Origin: an uncultured Bacteroidota bacterium
Lineage (GTDB): Bacteria > Bacteroidota > Bacteroidia > Chitinophagales > Chitinophagaceae
Reading direction: 5' to 3'
Assembly: GCA_903910765.1 (NCBI GenBank)
Contig: CAIWBA010000001.1
Location: 1 to 34,847 of the forward strand
DNA length: 34,847 bases
Shown: positions 7,018-14,451 of the stretch, in pieces
How positions within the stretch are numbered: the first letter of the stretch is position 1
Layout: each line of letters starts with the position of its first letter
The notes under the pieces: generated by a model
Told to the model about the DNA's origin: nothing
What the model saw: the letters and a program-made list of their open reading frames with translations, nothing else
The model's database searches: none
Translations under genes and position numbers: made by a program

Positions 7018-8715
7018 TTACTTCGGAAGTCGTTTGTAAAAAGCAAAGCCGTTCTTCTCGTATAGTTTATTCAATTCGGGCAGGGTGTCTAACATTTGCT
7101 TATTTTGAATCTTAATTGAAAAATAAGCTGGCTTATCAATTTTTCCATGCAAAACCCACTGATTAAAATTAAGCTCCTTTTGTTTGGATGTTAGTGTATC
7201 GGGCCGTAAGCTCCCTGCTGTTAATACACTGTCAATTTTAATTTTTTGTACCCCATTGTACGCCTGTTTTTTTGAATAAAAATATTGTGCGTAACTGCGA
7301 TAGCCCACTGTCTCCACATAACAGTCCTCCCCCTGCCTTTTTTCAAAAAATTCAATATTAGCGCGCTGGCTGATGGCTTCGATTTTTGGCACAATAATAA
7401 TTGAAGTATACCAACAACTTATAGTCACAGTTAAAAAAAGCAAACAGGTTTTTAAATTATTTTGCTTGCTAAATAAGTAAACCAAAACACCTAATAATAA
7501 AACAACGCCTCCAATGCCATCGAGCCAATGCCATGGTACCTCCGCTTGTAAGTTGGCGCGTGCGAATGGATCCTCCAACAAATGAACCCAAGCTGTTTTA
7601 TTGATTAATGCAAATGGAATTGCAATTAAAACCAAGGATAACAAAATTCCAATAACACCTATTAATAATTTGAATACGAGATGCATTCGCCTTACTTTAT
7701 TATTTAAAATGTCATACAGATACATACTTGCAATAGCCGTTAAGGGAAACCAACAAAGTGAGGAATAGTGAACAATTTTTGTTTTTACTATTGAAAATAG
7801 CAATAAGGTAACCCAAAATAAAACCACCATCCATTGCTTGAACATTTTTTGTTCTTTTCGTTCTACTTGCACAAACATCCCTTTCATAAAAAAAATAGAC
7901 GCAGGAAAACAACCCAATAACAATACCCACCAATGGTAAAAAAAAGGTTCCCCGTGATCCGCATCACTGGTACTGAAAATAGCAATTTGTCGCTGCAAAA
8001 ATTCAATTAAAAAACTGGGACCATTTTGAATTAAATCAACACCGAACCAGCCAAAGCAAACCATTAATGTGGTTGCAAATATGATCATAAACTCTTTGCC
8101 ATTAATAAAAAAACGAAAACGATGCAATACCACGACTACTAAATATGTTAATAGCGCAATTAAAATAGCTACTGGCCCTTTTGTTAATACCGCCAATCCT
8201 AAAAATAAACCTGTTAATGCAGCTTGCTTAAGGCGATGCACTTCAATGCTAGTCGTTAACGAATAGAAATGATAGATCGCTAGGAAAATAAATAAATTAA
8301 ACCAAGGATCAATGATACCACTTTTAAAATATAAGAAAGTAACAAAAGTGCCTAAATAAATCATGACCCAGATACGGGCAAACTGTTCATTGAAAATTTG
8401 CTTTCCTATTCTAAATAAAACAACCAAGGTTACAATTCCACAAATGGCATTTGGGAAACGCGCAGCAAATTCATTGACACCAAATACTTTCATACTCAAA
8501 ACCTGCATCCAAAAAAACAAGGGTGGCTTCTCCGTAAAACGGGTGAAATTAATTTGAACAGAAAAGTAATTCCCCGAAGCAATCATCTCTCTTGCACTTT
8601 CAGCGAAATTGATTTCATCCCAATCAAACAAATGTACATTTCCTAAAAAAGGAACAAACAAGATAGCAGCAACCAGTGCCACCGTAAATTCGTTTTTAAA
8701 AATATGTTTCATCAT
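7018..8715 (-). CDS. ArnT-like GT83/PMT_2 family membrane glycosyltransferase
   Basis: A 565-aa polytopic membrane protein of the ArnT / PMT-2 / Oligosaccharyl-like GT-C superfamily. The first periplasmic loop carries the catalytic acidic motif FDWDEINFAE (D31, D33, E34), and RFTEKPPLFFWMQ at 59-71 is the second hallmark of this family. About 10-12 hydrophobic helices follow to near residue 430, then a soluble C-terminal domain of about 130 residues. Family members transfer a sugar from undecaprenyl or dolichyl phosphate to lipid A or a protein on the outer face of the inner membrane. The acceptor here is unknown. Two Met codons occur at the start (8715 and 8712). It lies directly downstream of the tmRNA terminator, with about 18 bases left for its own promoter. 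Confidence 0.85.
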   Translation of the reverse strand: MMKHIFKNEFTVALVAAILFVPFLGNVHLFDWDEINFAESAREMIASGNYFSVQINFTRFTEKPPLFFWMQVLSMKVFGVNEFAARFPNAICGIVTLVVLFRIGKQIFNEQFARIWVMIYLGTFVTFLYFKSGIIDPWFNLFIFLAIYHFYSLTTSIEVHRLKQAALTGLFLGLAVLTKGPVAILIALLTYLVVVVLHRFRFFINGKEFMIIFATTLMVCFGWFGVDLIQNGPSFLIEFLQRQIAIFSTSDADHGEPFFYHWWVLLLGCFPASIFFMKGMFVQVERKEQKMFKQWMVVLFWVTLLLFSIVKTKIVHYSSLCWFPLTAIASMYLYDILNNKVRRMHLVFKLLIGVIGILLSLVLIAIPFALINKTAWVHLLEDPFARANLQAEVPWHWLDGIGGVVLLLGVLVYLFSKQNNLKTCLLFLTVTISCWYTSIIIVPKIEAISQRANIEFFEKRQGEDCYVETVGYRSYAQYFYSKKQAYNGVQKIKIDSVLTAGSLRPDTLTSKQKELNFNQWVLHGKIDKPAYFSIKIQNKQMLDTLPELNKLYEKNGFAFYKRLPK

Positions 8716-8733
8716 ATACGAACTGGGTTAAAA

Positions 8734-8778
8734 CAAATAACTCCTGAATTCATAGTTAAAAATTCGAGGAGTTATTTG
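8734..8778 (-). terminator. Terminator hairpin downstream of tmRNA
   Basis: CAAATAACTCCT (8734-8745) is the exact reverse complement of AGGAGTTATTTG (8767-8778). After one bulged base the stem continues with GAATT/AATTC, around a 10-base loop (8751-8760). On the minus strand it begins 7 bases past the tmRNA 3' end and is followed by TTTT, fitting an intrinsic terminator. Confidence 0.82.
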
Positions 8779-8784
8779 CAAATG

Positions 8785-9154
8785 TGGAGTCGAGGGGAGT
8801 CGAACCCCTGTCCAAACAATGTTACCATTGATCTTCTACATGCTTATTGTTTTATTACTTGTCGGCGAATAGCAGGAAAAACACAAACCAATTATTCACT
8901 TAGCTGGATGGTACTTAAATAAAAGGCACAGCCTACTTTTATCGCATCCCGTTTTGTTTTGATTGGGCTGAGGAGCGGGTAACGGGCCTACCTTCTCGCT
9001 CGACCATAATGGAAGTTAATTCACTGAATTAAGCAGCCATGGCGTAATTTGCTTCGCCTTTTGATTGTTTGGTATTCAGATTAAAGTGCTAATTACCCAA
9101 CGCACTGCATGCTTACCCCAACCGCTACGATTGCTGTCAAAACCATACGACCCC
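8785..9154 (-). ncRNA. ssrA: tmRNA (ssrA)
   Basis: Transfer-messenger RNA that rescues stalled ribosomes and adds a degradation tag. Read on the minus strand, the 5' end GGGGTCG (9154-9148) pairs perfectly with CGACTCC at 8792-8786, forming the acceptor stem. The T-arm GGGGTTCGACTCCCC lies just inside the 3' end, and the 5' region has the tRNA-like GGTTTTGACAG. The tag frame runs from GGC at 9058 to TAA at 9031-9029 and encodes GEANYAMAA, so the finished tag would be A-GEANYAMAA. The discriminator A is followed by CA, not CCA, so the CCA end must be added after transcription. The RNA is about 370 nt, a normal one-piece size. It lies 55 bases downstream of rseP and ends before a strong hairpin. 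Confidence 0.95.
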
Positions 9155-9209
9155 ATTTCACTTTTAAATGCGCAAATATTTATTTAAAGTGAACCTACAA
9201 AATTACCGC

Positions 9210-10559
9210 TTATTTAAACAATCTCCAAAAGTCCAAGCCCAATGCATAAAACATAAGCCCAAACATCAATAACATACCTACTATTTGCGCATATTCCATG
9301 AATTTATCACTTGGTTTACGACCAGTGATCATTTCGAAAAGTATAAAAAGTGCGTGCCCTCCGTCCAAAGCAGGAATGGGAAGTACGTTCATAAATGCTA
9401 ATATGATTGAAAAAATAGCTGTCAAGGTCCAAAACTTTTCCCAATCCCAACTGGAAGGAAATGTATTTCCAATACTGATTAAGCTACCCAAAGAATCATT
9501 CGGATTTACTTTACCTGTGAAAATTTGCTTGATGCCTTGAATATAATTATCTAAAGTAGTAAAGCATCTATGCACTCCTTCTGGAAATGCATCTATAAAA
9601 CTAAATTCTTTATGTACGGTTGTAAATAAAGCATAAGGTAGTTTTACAAACAAACCTATTTGACCTGATCCATTGATTAATGTTTTTACCGCAACGGTAT
9701 CCGCTCCTCTTTTTAATTGAACGACCACCAATGAATCTGCGTATTTATTTTTCACCTCCAGAAACTCATATTGGTATTTTATGGAATTACCATTCATGGT
9801 TAATAAGGTATCTCCTTTTTGAAAACTGCCCGATGTCATTACTGAACTTTTCCCAACAGAATCTATAATCACTGGTATACGTGGTATTACAAAGGGTGCT
9901 GTTTTTTTAAATTTCGCAATGGAAGTCGCTAAATTATCTGGTATGGCTAAACTAACCACAGTATCATTTCTTTTTACTTCCAATGTTTTAGGATTAGTTA
10001 AAATTAACTTTGCTTCTAAGGCATCAAAATTTTCTAATTCCTTTCCGTCAATGGAAACAACGATATCTCCTTCTTGAATGCCCATCCTTTTTGCATTATC
10101 ACTTGCATGAACGCCATAAGTCACATTTTTTGAAGGCAAGTAATCATCACCCCAAAACCAAGCGATACCTATAAAAATCACAATGGCCAATATTACGTTT
10201 ACAATAACCCCACCCAACATCACAATTAATCTTTGATACGCCGGCTTGGATCTTAATTCCCAAGACTCAGGTTCTTTTTTCAATTGCTCCTTGTCCATAC
10301 TTTCATCAATCATCCCTGAAATTTTCACATACCCGCCAAAAGGTATCCAACCAATGCCGTATTCTGTTTCTCCTATCTTCTTTTTCCAAAGACTAAATCC
10401 TGGATTAAAAAATAAATAAAATTTTTCGACCCTTGTTTTAAATAAACGCGCAGGAATAAAATGTCCTAATTCATGTAATACCACTAAAATGGAAAATGAT
10501 AAAATAAATTGCGCTGTTTTCACACCAAACGACACAAAATCAAATGCTAAAATATACAT
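9210..10559 (-). CDS. rseP: RIP metalloprotease RseP (site-2 protease)
   Basis: A 449-aa M50 intramembrane zinc protease. The first membrane helix carries HELGH at 29-33, the zinc and catalytic motif, and the second zinc site is LDGGH at 398-402 within NVLPIPALDGGHALF. Between them are hydrophobic segment(s) near 105-130 (VIVNVILAIVIFIGIAWFW) and tandem PDZ-type regions, with GIQEGDIVVSIDGKE around 165-180 and GSFQKGDTLLTMNG around 240. This order is the standard RseP plan. It cuts transmembrane anchors of anti-sigma factors or signal-peptide remnants in the inner membrane. It starts 3 bases after the dxr stop codon, so the two are almost certainly cotranscribed and perhaps translationally coupled. 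The dxr-rseP neighbourhood is common in bacteria. Confidence 0.95.
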   Translation of the reverse strand: MYILAFDFVSFGVKTAQFILSFSILVVLHELGHFIPARLFKTRVEKFYLFFNPGFSLWKKKIGETEYGIGWIPFGGYVKISGMIDESMDKEQLKKEPESWELRSKPAYQRLIVMLGGVIVNVILAIVIFIGIAWFWGDDYLPSKNVTYGVHASDNAKRMGIQEGDIVVSIDGKELENFDALEAKLILTNPKTLEVKRNDTVVSLAIPDNLATSIAKFKKTAPFVIPRIPVIIDSVGKSSVMTSGSFQKGDTLLTMNGNSIKYQYEFLEVKNKYADSLVVVQLKRGADTVAVKTLINGSGQIGLFVKLPYALFTTVHKEFSFIDAFPEGVHRCFTTLDNYIQGIKQIFTGKVNPNDSLGSLISIGNTFPSSWDWEKFWTLTAIFSIILAFMNVLPIPALDGGHALFILFEMITGRKPSDKFMEYAQIVGMLLMFGLMFYALGLDFWRLFK

Positions 10560-10562
10560 AGT

Positions 10563-11720
10563 TTATAATTGTATTAAAGAGGCGGCGAAGTTACGGGCTT
10601 CCCCATCGGTTTCAAAATAATCGTCTAAGGTAGGATGCGCAATAAATGCTATTTTATCTAATGTGCGCTCAATTAATTCTGTCATATCTAAAAAGCCAAT
10701 TCTGTTTTTCAAAAATGCATATACGGCAATTTCATTTGCTGCATTTAAAACACAAGGTGCATTCCCACCCCTGTTCATTGCATCAGTCGCTAATTGTAAA
10801 TTTCTAAATGTTTTTACATCGGGTTCGTCAAAAGATAATTGATTGGGCTTATCAAATAAATACCTTGGAAATTTATTGGCTAATCGGATGGGATAAGCCA
10901 TCGCATATTGAATAGGTAATTTCATATCTGGTAAACCCATTTGCGCTTTTATACTTCCATCTTCAAATTGTACCATGCTGTGAATAATACTTTGCGAATG
11001 GACCACTACTTTAATTTGATGTGGATCCAATCCAAACAACCATTTTGCTTCAATCATCTCCAGCCCTTTATTCATAAGGGTGGCAGAATCAATCGAAATT
11101 TTTGCCCCCATACTCCAGTTAGGATGTTGGAGGGCATGATCCCTTTTTACATTCACTAAAAAATTAGGTTTCTTTCCTAAAAATGGGCCACCGCTTGCAG
11201 TTAATATAATTTTTTCAATTGGGTTGTGCGCTTCTCCCACTAGGCATTGAAATATAGCAGAGTGTTCACTATCCACTGGGATAATGTTTGCTTTATATTC
11301 CTTAGCCTCCCGCATTACAATATCTCCTGCCACGACCAAAGTTTCTTTATTCGCTAAACCAATCGTTTTCCCATTTCTTACCGCTGTTAATGTGGGCTTT
11401 AATCCTGCAAATCCAACAATACCCGCCATCATAAAATCATAACAATCCATCCCAGCCACTTGCTCCAAAGCTTCTTCTCCAGCAAAAACTTTGATTGGTT
11501 TTCCTTCTAATGCTTTTTTAACATTCGCATATTTAGTAATGTCTCCAATCACCACAATATTGGGAACGAATTGTAACGCTTGTTCAATTAACAACGCGTC
11601 ATTTGAATAGGCGGTTAATATTTCCGCAATAAATAATTCCGGATGCGCTGAAATTACTTCCAATGTTTGTTTCCCTATGGAACCTGTTGAACCGTATATC
11701 GCAATTTTTTTTTGATGCAT
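10563..11720 (-). CDS. dxr: 1-deoxy-D-xylulose 5-phosphate reductoisomerase
   Basis: A 385-aa cytoplasmic enzyme that converts DXP to 2-C-methyl-D-erythritol 4-phosphate with NADPH, the second step of the MEP isoprenoid pathway. The NADPH-binding turn GSTGSIG is at 10-16. The family signatures AGIVGFAGL (around 118), NKETLVVAG, PVDSEHSAIFQ (metal site) and SIDSATLMNKGLE are all present and in order. Length matches the family. It lies between the GH3-like gene (42 bases upstream) and rseP (3 bases downstream) on the same strand. Confidence 0.97.
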   Translation of the reverse strand: MHQKKIAIYGSTGSIGKQTLEVISAHPELFIAEILTAYSNDALLIEQALQFVPNIVVIGDITKYANVKKALEGKPIKVFAGEEALEQVAGMDCYDFMMAGIVGFAGLKPTLTAVRNGKTIGLANKETLVVAGDIVMREAKEYKANIIPVDSEHSAIFQCLVGEAHNPIEKIILTASGGPFLGKKPNFLVNVKRDHALQHPNWSMGAKISIDSATLMNKGLEMIEAKWLFGLDPHQIKVVVHSQSIIHSMVQFEDGSIKAQMGLPDMKLPIQYAMAYPIRLANKFPRYLFDKPNQLSFDEPDVKTFRNLQLATDAMNRGGNAPCVLNAANEIAVYAFLKNRIGFLDMTELIERTLDKIAFIAHPTLDDYFETDGEARNFAASLIQL

Positions 11721-11762
11721 CCGTTTTGTTTGTAACGATATTAAAAATACACTATTATTTAA

Positions 11763-13259
11763 TTAGTGAGAAATATATTGAATTAAGTCGTCTGCAATGA
11801 CGCGATCATTACTTAATCTTGGTACTTTATTTTGCCCACCCAATTTTCCCTTGGAACGCATGTAATCAATAAATGCATTTTTTTGTAATACCGAAATACG
11901 CAAAGGGGCTAAAATTTTTCCATCAATTAAATCCTGGTAATATACATTTTGTACACACATATTTTCATTTAACTGTTGCGCAAATAAAATCATATCAGAA
12001 GGCGCTTTTTCAAATTCAATAAACCATTCGTGGTAACTTTGCCCCTGCCCTTGTTGGATATAGGGTGCGACCGTAAACTCTACAACACTTGCCTGCATAG
12101 CGTTTGCCACTTTCAACATTGCTTTTTCCACTTCCTCACCTATTACATGTTCCCCAAAGGCAGAAATAAAATGCTTCACCCTGCCTGCAACAATAATACG
12201 GTAAGGCGCGGTGCTTACAAATTTTACAATATCGCCAATGCTATATCCCCATAACCCTGCATTACTATTAATGATTAAAGCATATTGCTCCCCTAACTTC
12301 ACTTCCCCCAAACTTAAACGCGTTGGATTTTCAAGGTGAACTTCCCCGATAGGTATGAATTCATAAAAGATACCACTATTGGTATTGAGTAAAAGTCCGG
12401 GTTCATTTCGATCATCTTGAAAAGCAAAAAAACCTTCGCTAGCTGGAAATAATTCAATGGTATCAATATTTTTTCCAATGGTTTCCCAAAGTTTCGCTTT
12501 ATACGGTTCAAAATTAACACCCCCCTGCACTAACACTTGTAAATTTGGGAAGGAAGCAATCACGGGTTTCCCGGTTCTTTCCACGATGCGATCAAAATAC
12601 ATTTGCATCCAAGGAGGAATACCCCCAATCAAGGTCAGGTCCTTACCCAAAGTTTCATCTACAATTTTGTCTAATTTGGTTTCCCATTCTTCAATACAGT
12701 TGGTTTCAAAACTAGGAAGCTGGTTGCCTCTTAAATATTGGGGTATATGATGATTCACAATGCCACTTAATCGACCCGTTGGAATCCCCCCCACACGTTC
12801 AAGTTCCGGGGAGCCACTTAAAAATATCATCTTACCGCCAGCAAAATCGGTATTGCCTGAACCAGACATATAGGAAAGAATTGCATTTCGGGCGCCTGAT
12901 ATATGATTACTAATAGAGTCCTTGGAAATGGGAATGTATTTTATACCACTTGTCGTTCCACTTGTTTTGGCTAAATACAAGGGAAGTCCCTTCCAAAGTA
13001 CATTTTGGGTACCTTTTTTGATTTGATCAATATATTCCCTAAAACCCTCATAGTCCCGAATAGGCACTGCTTTTTTGAAACTAGCGTAGTCCGTAATTTG
13101 ATCAAATTGGTGATTTTTTCCGAATTGGGTCCCTTTTGCTGACTTAACTAATTGATTTAGAATTGATTGCTGGTCAGCCACTGCCGTCAACTGCTCCTTT
13201 TTGATTTGCCTATGTACAACAGATGCAAATGGCTTAGCGAGCAGTGATTTAATATTCAT
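11763..13259 (-). CDS. GH3 auxin-responsive-promoter-family protein (acyl-adenylate-forming type)
   Basis: A 498-aa protein of the GH3 family, part of the ANL adenylate-forming superfamily. The ATP/phosphate loop is KTSGTTSG at 98-105 and continues into IKYIPIS. Further family segments are a LSGSPELERVGGIPTG loop, an ASEGFFAFQ motif in the middle and a YSIGDIVKF / AGRVKHFISAFGEH hinge region. Plant GH3 enzymes join amino acids to acyl acids; the substrate of the bacterial members is not established, so a precise reaction cannot be given. Length is typical. It heads a minus-strand unit with dxr and rseP and has an almost ideal -33/-7 promoter in the spacer toward rplU. Confidence 0.88.
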   Translation of the reverse strand: MNIKSLLAKPFASVVHRQIKKEQLTAVADQQSILNQLVKSAKGTQFGKNHQFDQITDYASFKKAVPIRDYEGFREYIDQIKKGTQNVLWKGLPLYLAKTSGTTSGIKYIPISKDSISNHISGARNAILSYMSGSGNTDFAGGKMIFLSGSPELERVGGIPTGRLSGIVNHHIPQYLRGNQLPSFETNCIEEWETKLDKIVDETLGKDLTLIGGIPPWMQMYFDRIVERTGKPVIASFPNLQVLVQGGVNFEPYKAKLWETIGKNIDTIELFPASEGFFAFQDDRNEPGLLLNTNSGIFYEFIPIGEVHLENPTRLSLGEVKLGEQYALIINSNAGLWGYSIGDIVKFVSTAPYRIIVAGRVKHFISAFGEHVIGEEVEKAMLKVANAMQASVVEFTVAPYIQQGQGQSYHEWFIEFEKAPSDMILFAQQLNENMCVQNVYYQDLIDGKILAPLRISVLQKNAFIDYMRSKGKLGGQNKVPRLSNDRVIADDLIQYISH

Positions 13260-13292
13260 AGGTCAAATTAAGGGTATCCTTGTAAATTTGGG

Positions 13293-13324
13293 CAAAAATA
13301 GGCACATTTTCATGGAACTTCAAA
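13293..13324 (-). promoter_or_regulatory. Bacteroidetes sigma-type promoter for the GH3-dxr-rseP unit
   Basis: On the minus strand TTTG (13324-13321) is followed by 20 bases and then TATTTTTG (13300-13293), an exact match to TTTG-N19-21-TAnnTTTG. The -7 box lies 33 bases upstream of the ATG at 13259. This is the best complete promoter match in the window. Confidence 0.75.
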
Positions 13325-13403
13325 TGACTTTATGCCTCAAAAGCTTATAATAATGTAGTAAAATGGCTAAATTCAAATTGTCCTATATTTTTTTTAGATT
13401 TAA

Positions 13404-13434
13404 TTGCATTTTGGGATAATAATAATTACCTTTG
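13404..13434 (+). promoter_or_regulatory. Promoter for rplU-rpmA
   Basis: TTG (13404-13406), 20 bases, then TACCTTTG (13427-13434), matching the Bacteroidetes -33/-7 pattern. The -7 box is 21 bases before the rplU ATG, so the leader must be very short, leaving little room for leader-based autoregulation. Confidence 0.72.
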
Positions 13435-13455
13435 CAATCCTAATTTTGGACATTT

Positions 13456-13755
13456 ATGCTAGCAGTTGTAAAAATCTCAGGTCAGCAATTTAAAGTACAA
13501 GCCGGACAAAGCTTGTATGTGCCTCACCTGGAAGGTAAAACAGGAGATAAAGTTGAATTCAACGATGTAATTTTTGTTGATAACAATGGAAGTATCTCAT
13601 TTACGAGTAAAGTAACAGTGAAAGCTGAAATCTTGAACGATTTGGTTCAAGGTGACAAAGTGATCGCTTTTAAGATGAAAAGACGTAAGGGTTTTCGTAA
13701 GAAGCACGGTCACAGAACTCATTATACTCAAATCAAAATTGAGAACATCGCTTAA
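13456..13755 (+). CDS. rplU: 50S ribosomal protein L21
   Basis: A 99-aa protein matching L21 throughout, opening with LAVVKISGQQFKVQAGQSLYV, where the V-K-x-x-G-x-Q-F/Y pattern is diagnostic. The basic segment FKMKRRKGFRKKHGHRTHYT near residues 74-93 is the 23S rRNA-binding signature. The length is within the usual range. L21 binds 23S rRNA and depends on L20 for assembly. It is followed by rpmA after 45 bases, the nearly universal L21-L27 pair. Confidence 0.97.
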   Translation: MLAVVKISGQQFKVQAGQSLYVPHLEGKTGDKVEFNDVIFVDNNGSISFTSKVTVKAEILNDLVQGDKVIAFKMKRRKGFRKKHGHRTHYTQIKIENIA

Positions 13756-13800
13756 TTAGCGACTAGTTCTAGTAAATAACTTTAGTAAAATCATAATAAG

Positions 13801-14067
13801 ATGGCACACAAAAAAGGAGAAGGATCGGTAAAAAATGGCCGTGATTCGCATAGTAAGCGTTTAGGCGTTAAGATATATGGTGGTCAACCAGCGTTGTCTG
13901 GCAATATCCTAATTCGTCAAAGAGGTACGCAGTACCACCCTGGTAAGAATGTAGGTTTGGGCTCTGACTTCACTATTTTCGCTATGACCAATGGCGTTGT
14001 AGAGTTCAAAAAAGGTAAAAATAACAGAACCACCGTTTCTGTATTGCCAGCACAAGAAATAGCTTAA
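13801..14067 (+). CDS. rpmA: 50S ribosomal protein L27
   Basis: An 88-aa protein with the canonical L27 start [20 protein letters not shown], then LGVKIYGGQ and [19 protein letters not shown]. The N-terminal tail that reaches the peptidyl-transferase centre starts directly with MAHKKG, so there is no Firmicutes-type cleavable extension. It is cotranscribed with rplU. Confidence 0.97.
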   Translation: MAHKKGEGSVKNGRDSHSKRLGVKIYGGQPALSGNILIRQRGTQYHPGKNVGLGSDFTIFAMTNGVVEFKKGKNNRTTVSVLPAQEIA

Positions 14068-14143
14068 TAAAAATATTTTTTGTAGTTATAATAAAAGTTT
14101 TTAATTTTAGTGTATTATTTACTAACCATTAAATCTAAAAAAC

Positions 14144-14335
14144 ATGGCAACTGCAAAAAAAGCTGCTCCTAAGAAAGCTGCAAAAAAAGCTGCTCCTAAA
14201 AAAGCTGCTAAAAAAGCTGCTCCTAAAAAAGCTGCTAAGAAAGCTGCTCCTAAGAAGAAAGCTGCTAAGAAAGCTGCTCCTAAGAAAGCTGCTAAAAAAG
14301 CTGCTCCTAAGAAGAAAGCTGCTAAAAAGAAATAA
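14144..14335 (+). CDS. Lysine/alanine-rich histone H1-like repeat protein
   Basis: A 63-aa, extremely basic protein made of MATAKK, six tandem units (AAPKKAAKK, two of them with an extra K) and a final K. It has no globular domain. The composition is Lys, Ala and Pro with almost nothing else, as in the C-terminal tail of histone H1 and in bacterial Hc1-like or AlgP-like tails. It should bind DNA or RNA electrostatically and be disordered in solution. It follows rpmA after 76 bases and is closed by the terminator at 14392, so it may be cotranscribed with the ribosomal genes or have its own promoter in the spacer. No enzymatic role is expected. The coding call is supported by an intact frame across all repeats with synonymous variation (AAA/AAG, GCT/GCA). 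Confidence 0.82.
   Translation: MATAKKAAPKKAAKKAAPKKAAKKAAPKKAAKKAAPKKKAAKKAAPKKAAKKAAPKKKAAKKK
14162..14329 (+). repeat. Six tandem 27/30-bp coding repeats
   Basis: Units start at 14162, 14189, 14216, 14243, 14273 and 14300. Four are 27 bp and two (the fourth and sixth) are 30 bp through an added Lys codon. Each begins GCTGCTCCTAA. All length changes are multiples of three, keeping the frame of the histone-like gene. Confidence 0.9.
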
Positions 14336-14351
14336 TTATCGCAAGATAATT
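14334..14351. other. Small hairpin with GCAA tetraloop at a stop codon
   Basis: AATTATC (14334-14340), GCAA, GATAATT (14345-14351). The 7-bp stem overlaps the TAA of the histone-like gene. The GNRA-type loop makes it a plausible mRNA 3' structure; it is followed at some distance by T6. Confidence 0.35.
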
Positions 14352-14391
14352 AAATCGTCTTTTTTGCTTTCAGCAGAAATAGATTATAAGG

Positions 14392-14423
14392 TCCTCTCCG
14401 ATTTTCGGAGAGGATTTTTTTTT
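14392..14423 (+). terminator. Intrinsic terminator after the rplU-rpmA-histone block
   Basis: A 9-bp stem TCCTCTCCG (14392-14400) / CGGAGAGGA (14406-14414), a 5-base loop and nine T directly after. It ends the unit 29 bases before the PolX-like gene, so that gene needs its own promoter. Confidence 0.92.
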
Positions 14424-14451
14424 GTCTTATCTTTAATGTATTCATTTCAAT

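Noticed and set aside
8704-8922. 72-codon + strand ORF containing WSRGESNPCPNN
   Set aside because: It is the antisense of the tmRNA 3' end and terminator; the peptide pattern comes from the T-arm sequence and is a known kind of false ORF.
14162-14329. Regular repeats considered as a CRISPR array
   Set aside because: No unique spacers; the repeats are contiguous, in frame and encode AAPKKAAKK units.
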